A stretch of DNA of 64,000 nucleotides from Punctularia strigosozonata HHB-11173 SS5 (Eukaryota > Basidiomycota > Agaricomycetes > Corticiales > Punctulariaceae), in the NCBI RefSeq assembly GCF_000264995.1, contig NW_006767433.1, forward strand, positions 798,153-862,152. Reading direction: 5' to 3'. The notes under the pieces are model-generated. The model did not search any database. It saw nothing but the letters and a program-made list of their open reading frames with translations, and was not told the DNA's origin. A program made the translations under genes and the position numbers. How positions within the stretch are numbered: position 1 is the first letter of the stretch; each line of letters opens with the position of its first letter. Of this stretch, positions 48,592-59,707 are shown one piece after another.

Positions 48592-49129
48592 GCCGTGCGG
48601 AGTCGTAGCTGGTCTACGGAAACTTGTAAGAGAGAAGAGAAATCAAGAGGAGGCCAGCATGCAAGGTTTCCGGTGTAGGTTGAGTAGATTGTGTGATGCG
48701 GGATAGTCTGTTCTCCCGGGGAACGAGTTAGGTTACGGAGAGCAATTAGCCCGCGTCAAGTCCGATCCCCTCACATGCCGTATGCGTGCCCTTATTTTCT
48801 CTCACGCAGACCTTACTTTCGTTTACCGGTGCATGTACGTCATAGCAGGTCCAGACCCTGGGGTCGTCCAGCGCCGTCGCCTGAGCCTCGGGTAAGCCCG
48901 ACCAACTGAGTCCAACTGACCGTGCAACCACGTTTTGTGATCGTGGAAATCTCCGCGGCCTTCCTCGCGTGCGGCATGACGCCGCCGCCACCCGCGGTTT
49001 CACATGGGCCATCCGAAAAAACATCGATACGTGTCAGGTATGTGTACACAGGCACAGGCAACAGCGGGAGAATGCGCTGGGGGATATGAGACGGCGCAAG
49101 ATTCGGGGACTTATGTACGGCCAAGATCA
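48592..49129. other. Intergenic, histidine kinase promoter
   Basis: This lies between the kinase start and the SUB2 stop. The plus and minus frames here are short and overlap SUB2 introns or leader. No other feature was recognised. Confidence 0.45.
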
Positions 49130-51247
49130 TTACGAGGTCACTGGGGCAAAGCATGTGAGCGGAAATGAGGGCAGGAAAGGGGGGGAAACACCCACTGTAG
49201 CTGGCGGGGTCGATGTGGTCAGGCAACTCAGGCACGGCCACCTCGAACCTCGATTGGATGGCCGCCATGACCTGCGTATCACTTTCTGATGAAACGAAAG
49301 TAATCGCGAGACCCTTGGTACCGAAACGGCCGGCACGACTGGGGAAAGGATTGGTCAGACGAAAGCGCCAAGGATCACATCATACACCTACCCCACACGA
49401 TGGAGATAACTGTCGGCATCCGCAGGCGAGTCGTAGTTGATAACGATGTTAACTCGCTCGACATCGATACCACGTCCAAAGATATCCGTGGCGACGAGGA
49501 TTCGCTTCTCGAACGCCTTGAAGGCGGTGTAGCGATTGATACTGCATCGAAGTCGCCATTAGCAAGAGCCGACGCACACACGTGGACAAACCAACCGTTC
49601 GACCTGGTCAAGACCCGAGTGAATACTGATGCTCGGAAAATTGCACGAGACAAGTAGCTTGTCGAGTTCTATGCAGCGAGCTACCGACTTGACGAAGATG
49701 ACGACCTGACAGGAGTAGTTCAGATCGGAAGGATGAGCGCATGATTCTCGAGCCTACCTGGTTGAACTCGAGGGTGTCCAGAAGCTCGTTGAGCTTTCGA
49801 TTCTTCTGGTTCTCCTCCAGCTTGACGTAATGTTGCTGAAGACCGTGGAGGGTCAGCTTCGTCTCATCATCGACGAAGATTTCGAGCGGCTGTGGAATAC
49901 ATCGATGTTAGCCTTGAGCTACGAACACAGCGAATGAAACCTACGTTCGCCATGAACTTCTTGCACGTGACACGGATTTCCTTCGAGAGGGTCGCGCTGA
50001 ACATCATGACTTGCTTGTGGTGGGGCGTGGCGCGGAAGATTTCTTGGACGTCTCGGCGCATGTCTATGGGAGCGTGGCGAGGGTAAGAACCGAGTACCAC
50101 ATCGGAGCGCCAAGAAAATAAAGAAGGTAAACGAGGGCGATAGACGTTCGAAGCTTCGCAACGCTGCGTCCAAGCGGGGTGGCTTCGTGTCGCGGGTGCT
50201 TGCGGCTCAAAAGCCCGACTTCGTCTTCATCTTTTCACGACGGTGTGCTCCTCCACGCATCTCTGCCCATCCGTCTCCCACAGCTCCACCGCGAGCAGCC
50301 GTTCCCATACGCATGAGTTACCCAACCCAACAGCTCAATCGGCCAGTTGTAGACTTGGAGAATCATCGCGTGTCGAGGAGCGTGCTTGATCACAGCGAGA
50401 GGCCAGAGACACCGCCAACGCCAAAAGGTGCGCCACCGAGGAGAACGGTGCCACCACGACGAAGATAAAGAGTCGAGGGGCCGATATGACTAACCGAGCT
50501 GTTCAAGCATTTTGTCGCATTCGTCCAGAACGAAGTGCTTGACGTTTTTGGCGTCGAGGGTCTTGTCTCTCACGAGCGCGTTGAGGCGGCCGGGGGTAGC
50601 GACGACGATGTGCGGGCACTTGGCCTTATCGCGCAGGGTCTCGGCATCCTTGGTGACGGGGACACCGCCGAAGAATGTCGCGACACGGACGTCGGGCATG
50701 TACTTCGCGAACCGCGCGTACTCGTTCTTGATCTGGAACGCGAGCTCGCGGGTGTGGCAGAGCACGAGCACGGAGACCTGGCCGTTGACGGGCTCCAGCT
50801 GTTGGAGCGTCGCCAGAACGAACACAGCGGTCTTTCCGTGACCAGACTTGGCCTGGCACAGCACGTCCATGCCGAGCACCGCTTGCGGAATACATTCTTG
50901 CTGCACTGGAGACAACACAGCCATGTCATTGTAGGGTCCAAAGACGTCGTTCGAGGGCACTAACCTTCGGAGGGGTGTTCGAAACCGAGGTCACTGATGG
51001 CGCGTAGCAGCTCCGGCTTTAACAAGAAGTCACTACGGAAGAAGGTTAGCCACGTTTTTACGAGATAGCTGAGCTCAGTAGCGTACCGGAAGCCCGTTGA
51101 GTGGATGCCAGAGAAGTTTTTCTTGTCCTTGTCGTCCCCGTCGGCCGTAGCGCCAGCCACCGCGACACCGTTGGATGCGACCGCGCCGGTTCCGACGTCA
51201 GCCTCGTCCTCGTAGTCGATGAGTTCCTCGTTGTCGTTAGCGCTCAT
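49130..51247 (-). CDS. SUB2: DEAD-box RNA helicase SUB2/UAP56
   Basis: Nine exons (51247-51087, 51032-50965, 50905-50495, 50063-49945, 49889-49758, 49705-49596, 49541-49392, 49338-49196, 49140-49130) give 434 residues, the usual length. The final coding exon is only 11 nt. Motifs in order are the Q region ([15 protein letters not shown]), I (SGHGKT), Ia ([10 protein letters not shown]), Ib (VVATPGRL), II (DECD), III (SAT), IV (VVIFVKSV), V ([10 protein letters not shown]) and VI (HRVGRAGRFG). The N-terminus ELIDYEDE is diagnostic of Sub2. The protein unwinds RNA-protein contacts in spliceosome assembly and couples transcription to mRNA export in the TREX complex in the nucleus. It is divergent with the mitochondrial carrier, 390 bp between starts. 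Confidence 0.96.
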
Positions 51248-51592
51248 GTTGGCCGTGAGATGTAGACGCGAGAGTCAAGTTGTGGAGAGCAAAGTGAGAC
51301 GGTGGGCGCGAGGCGGTGGTTGGAAGCAAGACGCGCGGTGCTGGTCGTTCCCGCGGGTCCGGCCCTTTCATTGGCCGCAAACTTTCCGACGCGCCTAAAG
51401 CCGTCCTGTACGCTGCACGCTCCGTCGAGCGCGTTACACTCGAGATAGGTTCCCTTTGACTGCCAGTCTACTGGACGCCTGTTCCCATATCGTTCAGCCA
51501 TCGGTGCAGACGCCGTCCGTGTTCGTGCTGCCGGCACGCACACGCGTACTTCTTGATAACCCGTGGCATCTACATTGCCGACGGGCAGCCGA

Positions 51593-51599
51593 TATATAA
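51593..51599 (+). promoter_or_regulatory. TATA box of the dicarboxylate carrier
   Basis: TATATAA lies 45 bp upstream of the carrier ATG at 51638, inside the region shared with the divergent SUB2 gene. Confidence 0.6.
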
Positions 51600-51637
51600 G
51601 GGGCCGGGACGTTGAGCCCCATTCCCCTGGCTTCAAC

Positions 51638-53036
51638 ATGTCCTCATATCCGTTCTGGTAAGCACTGCTATCTCTCCGGCGGTTGTTAGCGCTCTAAACC
51701 GTATTTTCAGGCTAGGAGGTCCGTCCATGCAACCCCGCTCAGCTATCTGTACTCATATGTCATATGCTACCAGGTGTAGCCGCCTCCAGTGCGTTGCAGA
51801 TTGCCTCCGTATAACCCCCCTCTAATACACTCTGCAGTGGCCGCGGCATGCACACACCCTTTGGACCTCACGAAGGTCCGCATGCAGACCGTTGAATCGG
51901 CACCCGGAGCACACCCCTCCATGTTGCACGTCTTGCAAAGGACCATAGCGAAGGACGGCGTACGAAGCCTGTTCACCGGCCTCTCCGCCGCCATCATGCG
52001 GCAAATGTCGTATTCCCTGGTCAGGATAGGGACTTACGAGAAGGCGAAGCAGAAGCTATCAGAGAAGGGCAAGCCGTCCTCTGGCAAGCTGCTGGCGGCG
52101 GCAGCTGTCTGCGGCGGGCTAGGGGGAATCGCTGGCAACCCGGCCGGTTCGTCAACTTTAATCTAAAGTCTGATAAGCTAAGCCCCATTCGGCGTAGATA
52201 TCCTTCTGGTGCGAATGACTAGCGATTCCATCAGACCGCCAGAGAAGCGCTATGGTTACCCCAACGCGGTCACGGGACTAGTGAGCCTCGTCAGAGAGGA
52301 AGGTTTGCGAGGGCTGGTCCGAGGTTTAGAGGCGAACACGGTAAATACCAATGTCGGTCCAAAATCCGCATCACTGATTGCATGTACAGATCAGGGCTAT
52401 CCTGATGAATGTATGTTCATGTGTTCACCATCCATATGCCGCTAACCCAGACATTACGGCAGGCTTCGCAGGTCGGGTCGTGAGTTCGTGTCTACAATCT
52501 TCTGGGCAAATATACCAATTCGGCACCCTTAGATATGACCTCTTCAAATCGAGGCTTCTGGGTTCGCAAGTACCGGGCGTCGACTATCATTTCCAGGACA
52601 ATCTAGTTCTTCACATGGTGTCCAGTTGTTTATCTGGTACTGTCGCTACCAGTGCGTCCATACCCTGGTTTCCTTTCTGTGATGACATTATTGATCATGC
52701 TGCGCAGCTATTTGCTCCCCTGCCGATGTCATGAAGTCGCGCATAATGTCTTCGGTGCGCACTTTTACATGGCTGTAGCTGATCACATCTCACGTCAACT
52801 CCGCAGAACGACACGCACAACCCCATATTGCTATTTACCCGGTCTCTACGAGAAGAAGGGCCCATGTTTCTCTTCAAGGGCTGGACTCCTGCTTTCATAC
52901 GTCTCGGCCCACAGACAGTCCTGCTGTTCGTGTTCTTCGAGGTGAGTTAACTATAACAAATCCTGTCGCGCTCTACTCTGACGTCACCCTCCAGCAACTG
53001 AAGAAGGCCTGGGGTACCGTTCACCCCGCACCTTAA
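51638..53036 (+). CDS. DIC1: Mitochondrial dicarboxylate carrier
   Basis: Ten exons (51638-51657, 51711-51718, 51838-52146, 52198-52340, 52390-52410, 52463-52479, 52533-52651, 52708-52754, 52807-52941, 52995-53036) give 286 residues. Exon 2 is 8 nt. All three carrier signatures are present: HPLDLTKVRMQ, NPADILLVRM and SPADVMKSR. They are accompanied by RQMSYSLVRIGTYE and GPMFLFKGWTPAFIRLGPQT. The protein is a six-helix inner-membrane exchanger; the dicarboxylate group swaps malate or succinate for phosphate or other dicarboxylates. The N-terminus MSSYPFWLG matches this subfamily and fixes the start. Subfamily rests on motif recognition; a close relative such as the oxaloacetate carrier is less likely. 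Confidence 0.9.
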
Positions 53037-53389
53037 TTCACCCGCTCATGATCGAGCGAATGCTTTGATCTACTCAGACGCACGTTTCATTTCGTAGATC
53101 TAGACTGGGACCAGTGAGGAGGTCTGCATACGTCTAGTAGTCTAGACCCCTAGATGGTAGACATGCCCACATTTCAGGAATCCGTCCAATTCCTCATATC
53201 ATTATGTGCTCTTTGCTATTTGTCGCTGTGCATTAATCACATTCTGTTCTATTGCCAGTCAGCCTGCACCCCTGGGGTGATGTTACTAATTAACGAGGTT
53301 GATTTGATCGAGGGTTCCATGACCATAGATTTCAACTCGTGGCCATCTCTTGGTACATAGTAACGTACAGGACATACACCGGAGAAGTT
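53037..53389. other. Intergenic between convergent carrier and cullin
   Basis: About 350 bp between stop codons on opposite strands. AT-richer than its surroundings, as expected of two 3' ends. No gene is seen. Confidence 0.5.
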
Positions 53390-56359
53390 TTATGCAATGT
53401 AATGGAACATATGCCTATCGTGCTCGTCGCGACGCATATACTCCTCCTCCACCAGCCCCTCGATCCTCTTTTTCACGTCGACCACGTCAGGGAGGAAATG
53501 GTTCTTGACCGCGTCGACGGTGGCCGTCACTAGCTGCTCGTATTTCACCTTCTTGCGCGCCTTCATGATGCGCACAATCGCAGCGTCAATGATGTAACGA
53601 CGTTCGCCTTCGATGGCCTTTTGGGTGCGCTTTGACTCTTCGGGCTACAACAGTATGTCTCCATCAACTGTCGCTCAGATGAGAAATGGCAAGGACCACC
53701 CACCGTGTCCTGCGCCAGGATGCTGCTGATGTGGACCTTGTGTTTCGGGTCGGTGAACTCGCCATTGTAGCGGAACACGTCCTTGTCTCCTACGTCTCTG
53801 CTAGGCGGAACCTTCAAGAGCACTTTCTTCTTCCCGCACGCCAAACTTTGCAACACACGCTTCAGCTCCGTCGGGTCTGTACACGAGCATGTCAACTGCG
53901 GTGTTACGGTCCATGTGGATAGTCACTGACCCATGGCCGTTGAATCTCGAATGCGCTCATAGCTAAGCTCGGTTTCATCGTTAAATAGCAGGAGGACGAT
54001 GGCTTGGTAGAGGGTGAGGGTAAGTTCCTTCTTCCCCTTGTCGAACCGTGCCGTCATTGTCGCAGTGCCGAGAGCGTGGTCGAAATCAAGCTTTTGGTTC
54101 TTATGCTTGTTCTTGTAGAACGTAAGATAACCCTCCAATGATTCCTGCATCTGCGCGATCATAGGATAAGAACCTGGACCGTGATACAGGACGAAAAGGC
54201 GAGTTACCCTGGTCGGCAAAACGGCGTCCTTGGTCCGCGCCGTGAATGGCCATGAGCTGCGCTGGATGACAGTAACGAAAAGGTCGCGTGCTGAAGGATC
54301 CGCCTGGCCAGTGAGTGACTTCAGGTACTCCTCGTACAGGTCCTTCGAGAGAGCAAGATCTTTGAACATGTGATCACCCATGCTGAACTCGGGATCATAA
54401 TCTGTGCATCTATCGTCAGAATCGACGCAAAGTAATCACTGAACTGCTCACCCGTCTGCAATTTCTTCAGTATCCTCTTCTCATCATCGTCGCTCGCGCT
54501 CCGGGCGAGCAGCAGCCGCTTCGCCAGCGCCCTCTGGTAGAACGCGCGGAAGACGTCCTTGTCGTCCGTGTATCTGCACAGCTCTAGCACCTCCTCGACG
54601 TTCCGCTCGAAATCCTGCTCGGTCATGTCCTTCTTGCCGCGCTTCATCGCCTTGTCGAGCTCCTTGGCGATCATCTCCGCCGGCTTCGACCGGCGCGCCT
54701 TGAAGCCAGAGCCGAACGCGTCTTTCAAGGCATCGAAGAAGGCGCGATTCATGCGCTTCATGGGCGGCGCGTCGGAAGTGCCCGTAGAAGGAGAGGTATA
54801 ATCCACAAAAGCGTCTTCCAGGAGCTTCTTGCAGAAACCATGTAGAGCAACGAGTTTCGGCACCATATCCGCGTCATGCTCTGTGTCAAGGACGATTCTC
54901 TGCACCGCGTCCTATGGAGACATGGTCAATGATATGCACGTGCCATATATCGGTGGACAATGTCAGCGCACCTGGACATGCGCTTTGAACGCAACACACA
55001 GTATCTTCAAACCGTCCACGCGCGCGAAGCGGGCATACATCCCTGCAATCTGATTGCCGTTTCTTTCCTTCAAGCATTGTGCCAGTGCTAGGTCAAATCA
55101 TCAACTAATGCTCCACGGTAATATACTGGAACTCGAATGCACTCACCATCCGTAGCGATCCATTCCAGCCTTCCCAGCAAGAACGCTCGTTCCGTTGCTT
55201 TCTTGAACTCGCCCCTGCTCTGCGGGAGTAACACTTCCTCGCCCCTTTTCTCCTCTTCCGCGATCCGCTCTTCGACTTTCAGCACGTACTCCATCGCCTT
55301 GTCCTTCAGTTCAACAGCAAGTCGGTCGGCCTCGGCGGAGTAGAAGTCGCGGGTGACCTCGATCAAGTACGACTCGAACGTATCATAGTAGTCGTGGGTG
55401 CTAAGATGTCCCAACAGAGCAGGAATCTCAGAGCGCAATTTATGTTCGGCTCTAGTAACGTGCAGGGCTGAGTAATGGCATCTGGCCAGTAATATTCGGC
55501 ACGGACCTCATTGTTCGCTCATGATTGACCCAATTTCGTAAACCGTCCTGTATCTTGGTGAAGATTATTGTGTCACCGAAGATCCCGGCTGAAAAGAGCT
55601 CAAAGGCAAGGTCGCTATTGATCACTCATGAGATGTATGGCGTCATAGCGTATGAGCGAGATCACATACTGGATTGAACTGAACTTTGGGTATTTGAGCA
55701 CGTACTCCTTGTCAAGATAGGTGAGAAGTGACTCAAGTAGAACCTACACTGCGATCAGCCTTATTTCAAGTGTCCCCGGTGAGATTGCTGAGCTCACGAC
55801 TCGTTTCTGGAACCAGTCACAAGCCCTGTTGAACGGCACAATCCACGCTACAGCGTCGATCTTCTCGTTTTTTAACTCATTCGCCAGCTTCCCAATGCAC
55901 CTCTCCAGCTCTAGCTTCACCGCACCGTATACATATTCTCCTTGTTCGGCGTCGGTCACCACATACCGGCAGCCGGCGTAGAACCCCTCATAGGACAGAG
56001 GGAGATCCGGCAAGGGGAGCTTATCCTGCGGATCGAGTGCCGCACGGAGGCATGCTCCCATGCTCTGCTTGGTCTTATTGACATGCGCTTCAGGGTCAGG
56101 TTTCTCTGATTCGCGTGCATGTTCGATGAGTGATGATGAGAAGAAAGTAGGTGCAAGACGGCACACCTGGAAGCCTGAGCTTGATGACGATAGGGCCCCT
56201 GTTCAGATCGGTAGCGCGGGCTTCAGCGTCGGCGTCGAGGCGTGCCTTCTTGTACACCGGGGACGCCAGAGCATTGCTTTCTGGGGGCGGGAGTGCGCTG
56301 AAACCCTTGGATGTCGTTGGTAAACTGAGCAAGTCGAACACTGAGGGCATTGTGACCAT
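53390..56359 (-). CDS. cul4: Cullin, most like cullin-4
   Basis: A multi-exon minus-strand gene of roughly ten or more exons. It starts at MVTMPSVFDLLSLPTTSKGF, with a long N-terminal extension (PVYKKARLD ... NRGPIVIKLRLPEK) like that of fungal and animal cullin-4. Exon 1 is 56359-56167. The cullin repeats follow (LLTYLDKEYVLKYP, ELFSAGIFGD), then the cullin homology region (RNVEEVLELCRYTDDKDVFR, ILKKLQTGEQFSDYF, TMTARFDKGKKELTLTLYQA). The C-terminal winged helix carries the neddylation site IVRIMKARKKV (Lys codon 53561-53563) and ends HYIA. Cullin-4 scaffolds CRL4 ubiquitin ligases with DDB1 and RBX1 in the nucleus. I did not fix every internal exon. CUL3 is the main alternative but usually lacks such an N-terminus. 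Confidence 0.85.
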
Positions 56360-56903
56360 TCAAGAGCGCACAAAGGCTTATGGATCTCATCAGAGATCAA
56401 AAGTACCTCGGAACCAACTTGGCATACCTTCAAGTGCTCGTTGACGAAATGTATGCAAGATTACAAGCCAAGTCCCGCCGAGTCCTGTATGATGACCCTT
56501 ACTGCTCCAGAGATCGGTCTCTCCGAATTCCGGTAATGAGAGCGTACACAGGAGTCGGGGTGTCGATAGCAAAAGGTATGATTTCCCGTGCAAGATGCTT
56601 CCACTCAGCGCCAGTCACGACAGTGGACGAGCCGGAGTAGCTCCGGTAAAGGCGGAGACGCATTACGTCAAACAACTTACATCGGTAGGAGGCCTCGTCA
56701 CTCGGGCCTTTGGTGCTTCAACGTCAACATAACGAGCAGCATCCGCCAATGATACCGTTTATTGAACCGGCCATCGTTCAGAGGAAGCGATGACAACACT
56801 CGGTTATAACGGACCTTACATTGGGCCCTTCAAGTTACTGCGCATTTCCGAGTCACGAACTTTCCCTGATTCAACGCCGTCGACGGTGGTGCCTTAGTTG
56901 AGT
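56360..56903. other. Divergent promoter region of cullin and carboxypeptidase
   Basis: About 540 bp between two ATGs pointing away from each other. No clear TATA or other element was recognised. Confidence 0.45.
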
Positions 56904-59189
56904 ATGCGTTGCCCTCTCTGGCCAGCGCTCGGGCTGCTGTCTCTTCTGAGCCCAAATCAAGCTAAGGAGCAAGATCGTCATGTCCATGAACGCGGCCAGA
57001 GCGTACTTCAAATCCTCAAACACGGCTCCTTCGAACCTTTCGGGGCCTTGAACGCGCTCTCTTACGACGGATACGCCTCGCTTGAACATCCCGCGTTCGC
57101 TGACCATCGGGTACGCGTCAAAAAGTCGCGGTTATGCGACGGGAGCGTTGAGTGAGTGAACGAGTTGCGTGATAGACGCCCCGACCGGCCCTGCTTTTAT
57201 CTGGGTATCGAAAGCTACGCACTGATCGCATCACCCTGCTATAGTGCCTACACGGGCTATATCGACGTGCATGTGAAGCACATATACTTCTGGTTCTTTG
57301 AAGTAGGTATAGCTACACGATGACGCTGTGGTTTATCAATTGAACGGGGCTGCACCCCTCCGGTAGAGTCGCAACGACCCTGATACTGACGACGTCGTTC
57401 TGTGGGGAAATGGAGGCCCGGGGTAGGTTGCGCGCTCTCAACTGATAGCGCCAGTCTCATTTCCTCCCTTGCAATGTCAGATGCAGCTCTTCTGTGGGAT
57501 TGTTCGCGGAGCTTGGTTCGTCTTTCTATGACTTCGCGAAGTCGATGACATAGGTACTTACTTGTGCGCAGGACCGTGTCGAGTTATAAGCCCGAATGCC
57601 ACTGAGTACAACGAATACTCCTGGAACTGTACGCATGGAATCACACAAATCCCTGTATCCATTCGAGCTGACGCAATACCTGCGTTTCAGCCGTCGCGAA
57701 TGTAATCTTCATCGATCAACCTGTCGGCTCGGGATGGTCCTATGCCGATCACGGAAAATACGTTGTCAGTAGAGCTGCGTAAACCAAACCATCGGATAGT
57801 GATGAGAGCTCTCCAGGAAACTTCCAAGGAAGCTAGCGCGGATATCGCAGCATTCCTCGTCATCTTCTTCGAAAATTTCAGTAAGTTCCAGGGGAGGGCG
57901 TTCCACTTAGCCGGCGAGTCGTACGCGGTTCGCGCTTCTTCCCTAATGTTTCCTGGCCTTTCACCTCACACATGATGTTTAGGGTCGCATGATGCCAGTG
58001 TTTGGTTCTGTTATATACGATATGAATTCCAAGCTTGTGGAAGCGGGCTTAACACCCATCAACCTCACGTCCATCATGCTCGGTGTGCATGATCCATCCG
58101 ATTCCCCCGGAGCTTCACTGAAGTTAGCTACCAGGCAATGGTCTGACCGACATCTACGAGTCTACCATCGCTCGATACGACATGATGTGCACATCCGTGT
58201 CTGTCCCGCCGGTCCTTCCGATCTCGTACGTCGGGATGAACTCTCCAGCTCGCGGCTCGTACTGACCGCCTGGGTCGCTAGGACGTGTGTCCGCATGACG
58301 CAAGCAGTGAGGCTGACCACTTAGTCTTGGAGGTGCAGTCCTTCCGTTAATAGAAGAACCTTCAGGTTCCGAGATGTCGACAGTGGACAAAAGCGGCCTG
58401 CATCGATCAGCTCGACGCCATGAGCTGCACGGCTGCCCTCAACTTCTGCGATGATTCGATCACAGAGATGATTCGTTCCACAGGTAGCACCTCTTATCGC
58501 TGCATTGCGCTCAACGATAGCGACTTACGACGCCGACCTCAGATGTTAATGGCTACGATCTTAGCCGCAAGTGCGAAGGCAAATACGAAGAGACAGGCTG
58601 TTACTACTCCCACAAGTAAGTGCCCAGGATACCCTCCACCATCGCGCGAAACCGTCAACCGTCATTCACCATGTATTCTGCCATCCAGGGACGTACGTGG
58701 CTACCTCTCCCGCCCGGACGTCCAAGAAGCCATGGGTGTCGATCCCGCCCGACGGGGACCCTACGCGCCGTGCGACTACGCCATCCAATCCGCATTCCAC
58801 GCCGCCATGGATCGTAACCAGCCCACGCACCTCCACGTCGCCGCCCTGTTGGAGCGCGGCATCCGCGTGCTCGTGTACGCCGGCACGAACGACATGCTGT
58901 GCAGCTGGGTCGGCAACGACCGCTGGACCCGAGCGATGGAGTGGAGCGGCAAAGAGGCCCTGGCGAACGCGGAGCCGCGCGAGTGGACGGTTGACGGGGT
59001 GATCGCCGGCCAAGCCAGAAATTCCCGAGGACTGACAGTCGCCACTATCTACGGGGCGGGACACTACGTACGTGTGACAGTGTACATACTCTTGGAGCAG
59101 GTTCTGACGGCGTGCTTCAGGCTCCGCAGGATAAACCGCAGGAGGCACTGGCTTTGGCAGAACGATGGCTAAAGGGATTGGCACTATGA
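56904..59189 (+). CDS. Serine carboxypeptidase (S10, carboxypeptidase Y-like)
   Basis: Fourteen exons (56904-57151, 57245-57302, 57367-57422, 57481-57515, 57572-57628, 57691-57761, 57817-57927, 57983-58082, 58135-58225, 58282-58306, 58366-58483, 58543-58615, 58689-59067, 59121-59189) give 496 residues. A signal peptide (MRCPLWPALGLLSLLSPNQA) is followed by a propeptide-like stretch. The mature part reads AYTGYIDVHVKHIYFWFFE, LWGNGGPGCSSSVGLFAELG and IFIDQPVGSGWSYAD, with the active Ser in GESYAGR, the Asp in VYAGTNDMLCSWVGN and the His in YGAGHY. The enzyme removes C-terminal residues and is vacuolar or secreted. The triad is complete, so it should be active. The oxyanion and substrate-carboxylate loops are the usual WGNGGPGCS. 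Neighbours give no special context. Confidence 0.94.
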
Positions 59190-59707
59190 GAATCGCATAA
59201 AATTCGTACATCGTCATATGCTGCTTGCGAGACTTACTGCCCTCAAGAGATTGCACGCTGCGTATTGGCTACGATATCCATGCCCATGCAAGGACAAGCG
59301 ACCCGGGCATGCCGATGAGAGCAAGAAGACGAACCTGCCTCGATTACATGCCTGACCGGGTCGCCGACTTGGACTGTTGTGCCTATCCCCACTCTCTCGT
59401 TGCTCTCGTTGCGCATACCCTGCCGAAGCTCGCCGAACGCATTGGGAGCGGGCGATCTACTACAATACACGCCGAACACTCAGAGTCACCCCTAGAAGAC
59501 CCAAAGCGCGCTGCTGCAGCACGATCATACCTGCTAAGCGTCACGGCACTGCAACGTTTTGGCGGGGCCACAGGGGTGTCACTGCGACGGAGTCCAGTAC
59601 GGAAAACCCAACTTCTTCCCCTTACGGGAGGAGTCGGAACAGTGCATAGTGTCGTCGTTGCAAACAAATCTGAGATTAATGTTCCACAATCTACATCGTA
59701 TCAATGC
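59190..59707. other. Intergenic between convergent carboxypeptidase and MFS copy B
   Basis: This stretch of about 520 bp carries a plus-strand frame (59225-59749) without domains, judged to be chance. No terminator signature can be assigned by eye. Confidence 0.45.
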
